From: Streptomyces sp. NBC_01198
GTDB taxonomy: Bacteria > Actinomycetota > Actinomycetes > Streptomycetales > Streptomycetaceae
Reading direction: 5' to 3'
Assembly (NCBI RefSeq): GCF_036010485.1
Contig: NZ_CP108568.1
Location: forward strand, 3,789,001 to 3,853,000
Length of the DNA stretch: 64,000 nucleotides
Below, in pieces: positions 59,069 through 64,000 of the stretch. The notes under the pieces are model-generated. The model did no database searches. It was not told the DNA's origin and worked only from the letters and a program-made list of their open reading frames with translations. A program made the position numbers and the translations under genes. Each line of letters begins with the position of its first letter. Within the stretch, counting starts at the first letter, position 1.

Positions 59069-60643
59069 CTAGACGGCCACCGGCGCCGGGTCCGCGTCGA
59101 GGGCGAGCAGGGCCCGCAGCGGAGCGGTGTCCGGGACCTCCGCGACCGCCGCCGCGACGGCCGGCGCGAGCCGCGACTCGTACTCCGCCGGCAGCCCCAG
59201 CCGCGGCTGCACCGCCCAGGACATGGCGGGCCGGGTGTAGCCGTCGGCGATCAGCCGCAGCTCGACCAGCGAGGTCAGGCCGTCGCTGATGGCCGGGCGG
59301 ATGAAGTTGCGGGCGGACTCGCCGGTCAGCCGGGAGGCCGCGGCCGGCTTGGGCATGCGGTCGGCGACGGCCATCCAGAGCAGGCCCGCGTCGATGGCGT
59401 CGAGCACCGCCTCCAGACCGGGCAGCTCCTGCTCGCCCGCCGCAGCGCCCCCGGCCGCACTGCGTGCCGCCCGGCTCACCGCCTTCTGGAACTGCTCGGC
59501 AGCAGTGTCCGCCTCGGCCCTCGCGGTGGCCATCAGCAGGTCGGGCCAGTCGAGCCGCGGCCGGGCGTTGACCTCCGCCGCCAGCGTCGCCGCCTCGACC
59601 GCCGCGTGCACCTCGCCGGTGTCCCGCACCAGGGTCAGAGCCGCCGGCGCCGCCGGGTCGTCGGTCCTGCCGTCGTCGGGCAGGGCCTCGACCAGGGCGA
59701 CCCGCTCGGCGGTCGGCGGGTGCGAGTCGTACACCGTCGGCTTCCGCGTCGGCCGCCGCCCCTCGCTCAGCGCGGCCACTCCCTCGGGCCCGCGGGCGGC
59801 GAGCAGCAGCGGGAAGCCGCCGTAGACCTGCCCGGCCGGCGGCAGCGCCCCGGCCCCGGCGCCGAGCAGCGCGTACTGCTCGACGTAGTAGCCGTAGGCG
59901 ATGTCCAGCAGCTCGACCCGCCCCAGCGCGGCGGCCGTCGTGTCGCGGCCCGCGGTACGCGCCGCGGCGGCGTCCGCCGCCAGTTCCTGGCGGCGGCCCA
60001 CCGACTCCGAGGTGCGCAGGAAGAAGTTGGCGTAACGGACGTAGAGGTTGCCGATGGCCGCGTGCGCCCCGGTGCGGCCGTCCCGGAAGCCCTCGATGGT
60101 GTGCGCCACCGCCGCCCGGCCGCGCATCGTCATCCCGGCCAGCCGGGTGTCCCGGTTGCTGAAGTGCCCGAACTCGTGGGCCAGCACCGCCCGCAGCTGC
60201 GGCACGGTGAGCCCGGCGAGCAGCGGCAGGCCCAGATACATGGTGCGCCGCCCGCGCAGCATGCCCAGCAGCCGGGTGCGTTCCGACACCGCCGCGTTCA
60301 CCTCGCCGGCCAGGACCAGCTGGTCGGGCGCCGCCGTCCCGGCGGCCCGCGCCGCCTCCTCGACCTCGGCCCACAACTCCGGCTGCGCGTCAGCCGTGAC
60401 GGCCAGACCCGGACCGTCCCCTGTGTGCAGTCCCGCGGTCAGGAAGAGGAACATCCCGCGCAGGATCGGGGAGATGAGCACGGCGGAGAAGACGATCAGG
60501 CCGAGCGGGTAGTAGCCGCTCGCCCCGGCCCCGGCAATCACCAGCCAGTCGATGCCCAGGACCGCGGCCAGCAGGCCGATCCCCATCAGATAGAAGCCGG
60601 CCAGCAGAAAAAGGGCGCGCAGGGCGCGCAAGGACGCGGTCAC
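59069..60643 (-). CDS. M48 family metalloprotease (HtpX/Ste24-like)
   Basis: This is a 524-residue membrane zinc protease. Two or three N-terminal helices (about 7-70, FLLAGFYLMGIGLLAAVL, GLIVFSAVLISPILRGMFL) precede the catalytic domain with VLAHEFGHFSNRDTR (HExxH) and a downstream RRQELAADAAAAR supplying the third Glu ligand. The C-terminal half is an Ala-rich helical region. The family degrades misfolded membrane proteins. The GTG at 60643 follows GGGGGGAAATCC and opens just before the first helix. A longer reading from an ATG at 60721 is unlikely. Confidence 0.87.
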   Translation of the reverse strand: MTASLRALRALFLLAGFYLMGIGLLAAVLGIDWLVIAGAGASGYYPLGLIVFSAVLISPILRGMFLFLTAGLHTGDGPGLAVTADAQPELWAEVEEAARAAGTAAPDQLVLAGEVNAAVSERTRLLGMLRGRRTMYLGLPLLAGLTVPQLRAVLAHEFGHFSNRDTRLAGMTMRGRAAVAHTIEGFRDGRTGAHAAIGNLYVRYANFFLRTSESVGRRQELAADAAAARTAGRDTTAAALGRVELLDIAYGYYVEQYALLGAGAGALPPAGQVYGGFPLLLAARGPEGVAALSEGRRPTRKPTVYDSHPPTAERVALVEALPDDGRTDDPAAPAALTLVRDTGEVHAAVEAATLAAEVNARPRLDWPDLLMATARAEADTAAEQFQKAVSRAARSAAGGAAAGEQELPGLEAVLDAIDAGLLWMAVADRMPKPAAASRLTGESARNFIRPAISDGLTSLVELRLIADGYTRPAMSWAVQPRLGLPAEYESRLAPAVAAAVAEVPDTAPLRALLALDADPAPVAV

Positions 60644-60779
60644 GGATTTCCCCCCACAGGAATCGCGGACCTTCCGGTCGGCGACCGGCTTCCGCGATGC
60701 CGGATCATATGCTCCCCGCACCCCTGCCGACCAGCCGATTCCGCCGGCCCCCCGGCCCCGGGCCGGTCCGGATCCATGA

Positions 60780-60815
60780 GGCGGCGCGGCAGTCAGGGAG
60801 GGCTGCCGCGCCGCC
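60780..60815 (-). terminator. Strong hairpin after xylanase gene
   Basis: GGCGGCGCGGCAG (60780-60792) pairs perfectly over 13 bp with CTGCCGCGCCGCC (60803-60815), 30 bp beyond the xylanase stop. Confidence 0.75.
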
Positions 60816-60844
60816 GGTCGTGCGATGGTGCTGTCAGTGCGGGG

Positions 60845-62809
<1,965 letters not shown>

Positions 62810-62896
62810 TCACAGCGGGCGTCCGCCGCCCGTACGCCACCGTGGCCGGAGAGGGAGCCTCCACCAGGGCGGCAACACCCCGGAAGGAACACCGCC

Positions 62897-64000
62897 ATGC
62901 CCCCCACACGAGCGCCGAGCGGCGCCGGCGTCAGCGCCGGCATCCGTGCCGGCAGCGGCAGGAGGCGTCTGGGGACGCTGCTGACCGCGCTGCTCGCCGC
63001 GGTCGCCTCGATCCTGGCCGCGATCACCCTGTCCACCCAGAGCGCCGCCGCGGCCTCGCTCACCGAGGTCACCAACTTCGGCAGCAACCCCGGCAACCTG
63101 CGGATGTACGAGTACGTGCCGAACTCGGTCAAGCCCAACCCGGCCATCCTGGTCGCCGTCCACTACTGCACCGGCACCGCTCCCGCGTTCTACTCGGGCA
63201 CCGAGTTCCACACTCTGGCCGACCAGTACGGCTTCATCGTCGTCTACCCGGACGCCAACGTCAGCGGCCAGTGCTTCGACGTCTCCTCCTCCGGAGCACT
63301 CACCCACAACGGCAACAGCGACCCGGCGAGCATCGCCTCGATGGTCTCCTACGTCGAGCAGCACAACAGCGCCGACGCCGGCCGCGTCTACGTCACCGGC
63401 GCCTCCTCCGGCGCGATGATGACCGACGTCCTCCTCGGCGACTACCCCGACATCTTCAAGGCCGGCGCCGCCTTCATGGGCGTGCCCTTCGCCTGCTTCG
63501 CCACCTCCGACCCGTCGGGCTGGAACAACGCCTGCGCCAACGGCCAGATCACCAAGACCCCGGCGCAATGGGGCGACCTGGTCCGCGCCGCCTACCCCGG
63601 CTACACCGGCCCCCGCCCCCGCGTCCAGCTGTGGCACGGCACCGCCGACACCACCCTGAACTACAACAACTTCGCCGAAGAGATCAAACAGTGGACCAAC
63701 GTACTCGGCGTCAGCCAGACACCGGTCCTCACCGACAGCCCACAATCCGGCTGGACCCACACCCGCTACGGCACCAACACCGCCCAAGCCCCCGTCGAAG
63801 CATTCAGCATCTCCGGCGTAGGCCACTCCCTCCCCACCAACGGCATGGCCGCCAAGGCCATCACCTTCTTCGGCCTCGACAACACAACCGGCGGCACCTC
63901 CGCCGGCACATCGTCCGGGACGTCGTCGGGCACCAGCAGCGGTACGTCGACCGGTACGAGCACGGGTACCTCGTCGGGCACGTCGACGGGGACGAGTACC
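62897..64000 (+). CDS. Secreted PHB-depolymerase/CE1-type esterase (acetylxylan or feruloyl esterase), partial
   Basis: The 368 visible residues continue past the window. A signal peptide (about 1-52, RLGTLLTALLAAVASILAAI, cleaved near AAAAS) is followed by a CE1-type alpha/beta hydrolase (about 53-325): NPAILVAVHYCTGTAPAFYS, the nucleophile elbow YVTGASSGAMMTDVLL, the acid in LWHGTADTTLNYNN and the base in [21 protein letters not shown] linker starts at about 335 and runs off the end, probably to a CBM2 as in the neighbouring xylanase. The ATG follows GGAAGGAACACC. It would remove acetyl or feruloyl groups from xylan. Confidence 0.88.
   Translation, partial: MPPTRAPSGAGVSAGIRAGSGRRRLGTLLTALLAAVASILAAITLSTQSAAAASLTEVTNFGSNPGNLRMYEYVPNSVKPNPAILVAVHYCTGTAPAFYSGTEFHTLADQYGFIVVYPDANVSGQCFDVSSSGALTHNGNSDPASIASMVSYVEQHNSADAGRVYVTGASSGAMMTDVLLGDYPDIFKAGAAFMGVPFACFATSDPSGWNNACANGQITKTPAQWGDLVRAAYPGYTGPRPRVQLWHGTADTTLNYNNFAEEIKQWTNVLGVSQTPVLTDSPQSGWTHTRYGTNTAQAPVEAFSISGVGHSLPTNGMAAKAITFFGLDNTTGGTSAGTSSGTSSGTSSGTSTGTSTGTSSGTSTGTST

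Overview
The window is high-GC actinobacterial chromosome. The codon use, frequent GTG starts, leaderless promoters, PHO-box-like repeats, F420-type oxidoreductase, secreted CBM-bearing xylanases and DUF1206/DUF998/DUF4232/ScyD proteins all point to Streptomyces or a close member of the Streptomycetaceae (inference). No rRNA, tRNA or CRISPR array was recognised. About fifty protein genes are supported, with at least eight gene fragments or broken genes that mark several rearrangement points.

Layout. 1-6.7 kb: pyruvate oxidase (partial), a glutamate-synthase-like FMN enzyme, an acetyltransferase, a secreted phytase/esterase-like protein behind a three-unit PHO box, and a Crp-type regulator. 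6.6-14.3 kb: a tight leftward five-gene run encoding three dynamin-like GTPases, a class III nucleotide-cyclase-like protein with a very His/Asp-rich tail, and a small membrane protein with the hallmark of the Pycsar TM effector family. An integrase remnant lies about 0.5 kb beyond its promoter end. This is the best candidate in the window for an undescribed system, probably membrane surveillance or antiphage defence. 15.2-18.3 kb: a LysR/MFS/isochorismatase-like efflux and detoxification unit. 18.3-23.7 kb: a disturbed region in which a Tn3 transposase fragment abuts a decapitated universal stress gene, followed by an intact 1,093-residue NACHT protein (bacterial NLR-like) and a frameshifted patatin fragment.

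24-33 kb: secreted ScyD-like protein, alpha/beta hydrolase, aldo/keto reductase, Lrp regulator, an F420-type LLM oxidoreductase coupled to a deaminase, DUF1206, and a TetR regulon whose operator recurs at three promoters. 33-41 kb: GH54 arabinofuranosidase, an orphan NphB-type aromatic prenyltransferase divergent from a GlxA-type regulator, glyceraldehyde-3-phosphate dehydrogenase, an AhpD-like protein, a CE4 deacetylase with CBM2, and a DUF4232 lipoprotein. 41-47 kb: head-to-head fragments of a GH2 enzyme and an alcohol dehydrogenase, a Mrr-TerD fusion nuclease, a secreted formylglycine-enzyme-like protein and small genes. 47-60.7 kb: a two-domain phosphodiester glycosidase/metallophosphatase, a three-gene redox operon (ferric-reductase-like membrane protein, ferredoxin-FAD oxidoreductase fusion, small membrane protein), a membrane-anchored HTH protein, an ArsR/oxidoreductase divergent pair, an ATP-grasp enzyme with an apparent ATA start, and an M48 protease. 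60.8-64 kb: divergent GH10 xylanase and CE1-type esterase with near-identical Gly-Thr-Ser linkers.

How the genes work together. GH54, CE4, GH10 and CE1 enzymes would jointly debranch, deacetylate and cleave arabinoxylan. CGAAA-n-TTTCG palindromes at the CE4 and CE1 promoters suggest a shared repressor. The dynamin/cyclase/TM operon, the NACHT protein and the Mrr-TerD fusion make the window rich in candidate defence genes. Two secreted phosphoesterase-like genes carry PHO-type repeats and may respond to phosphate starvation.
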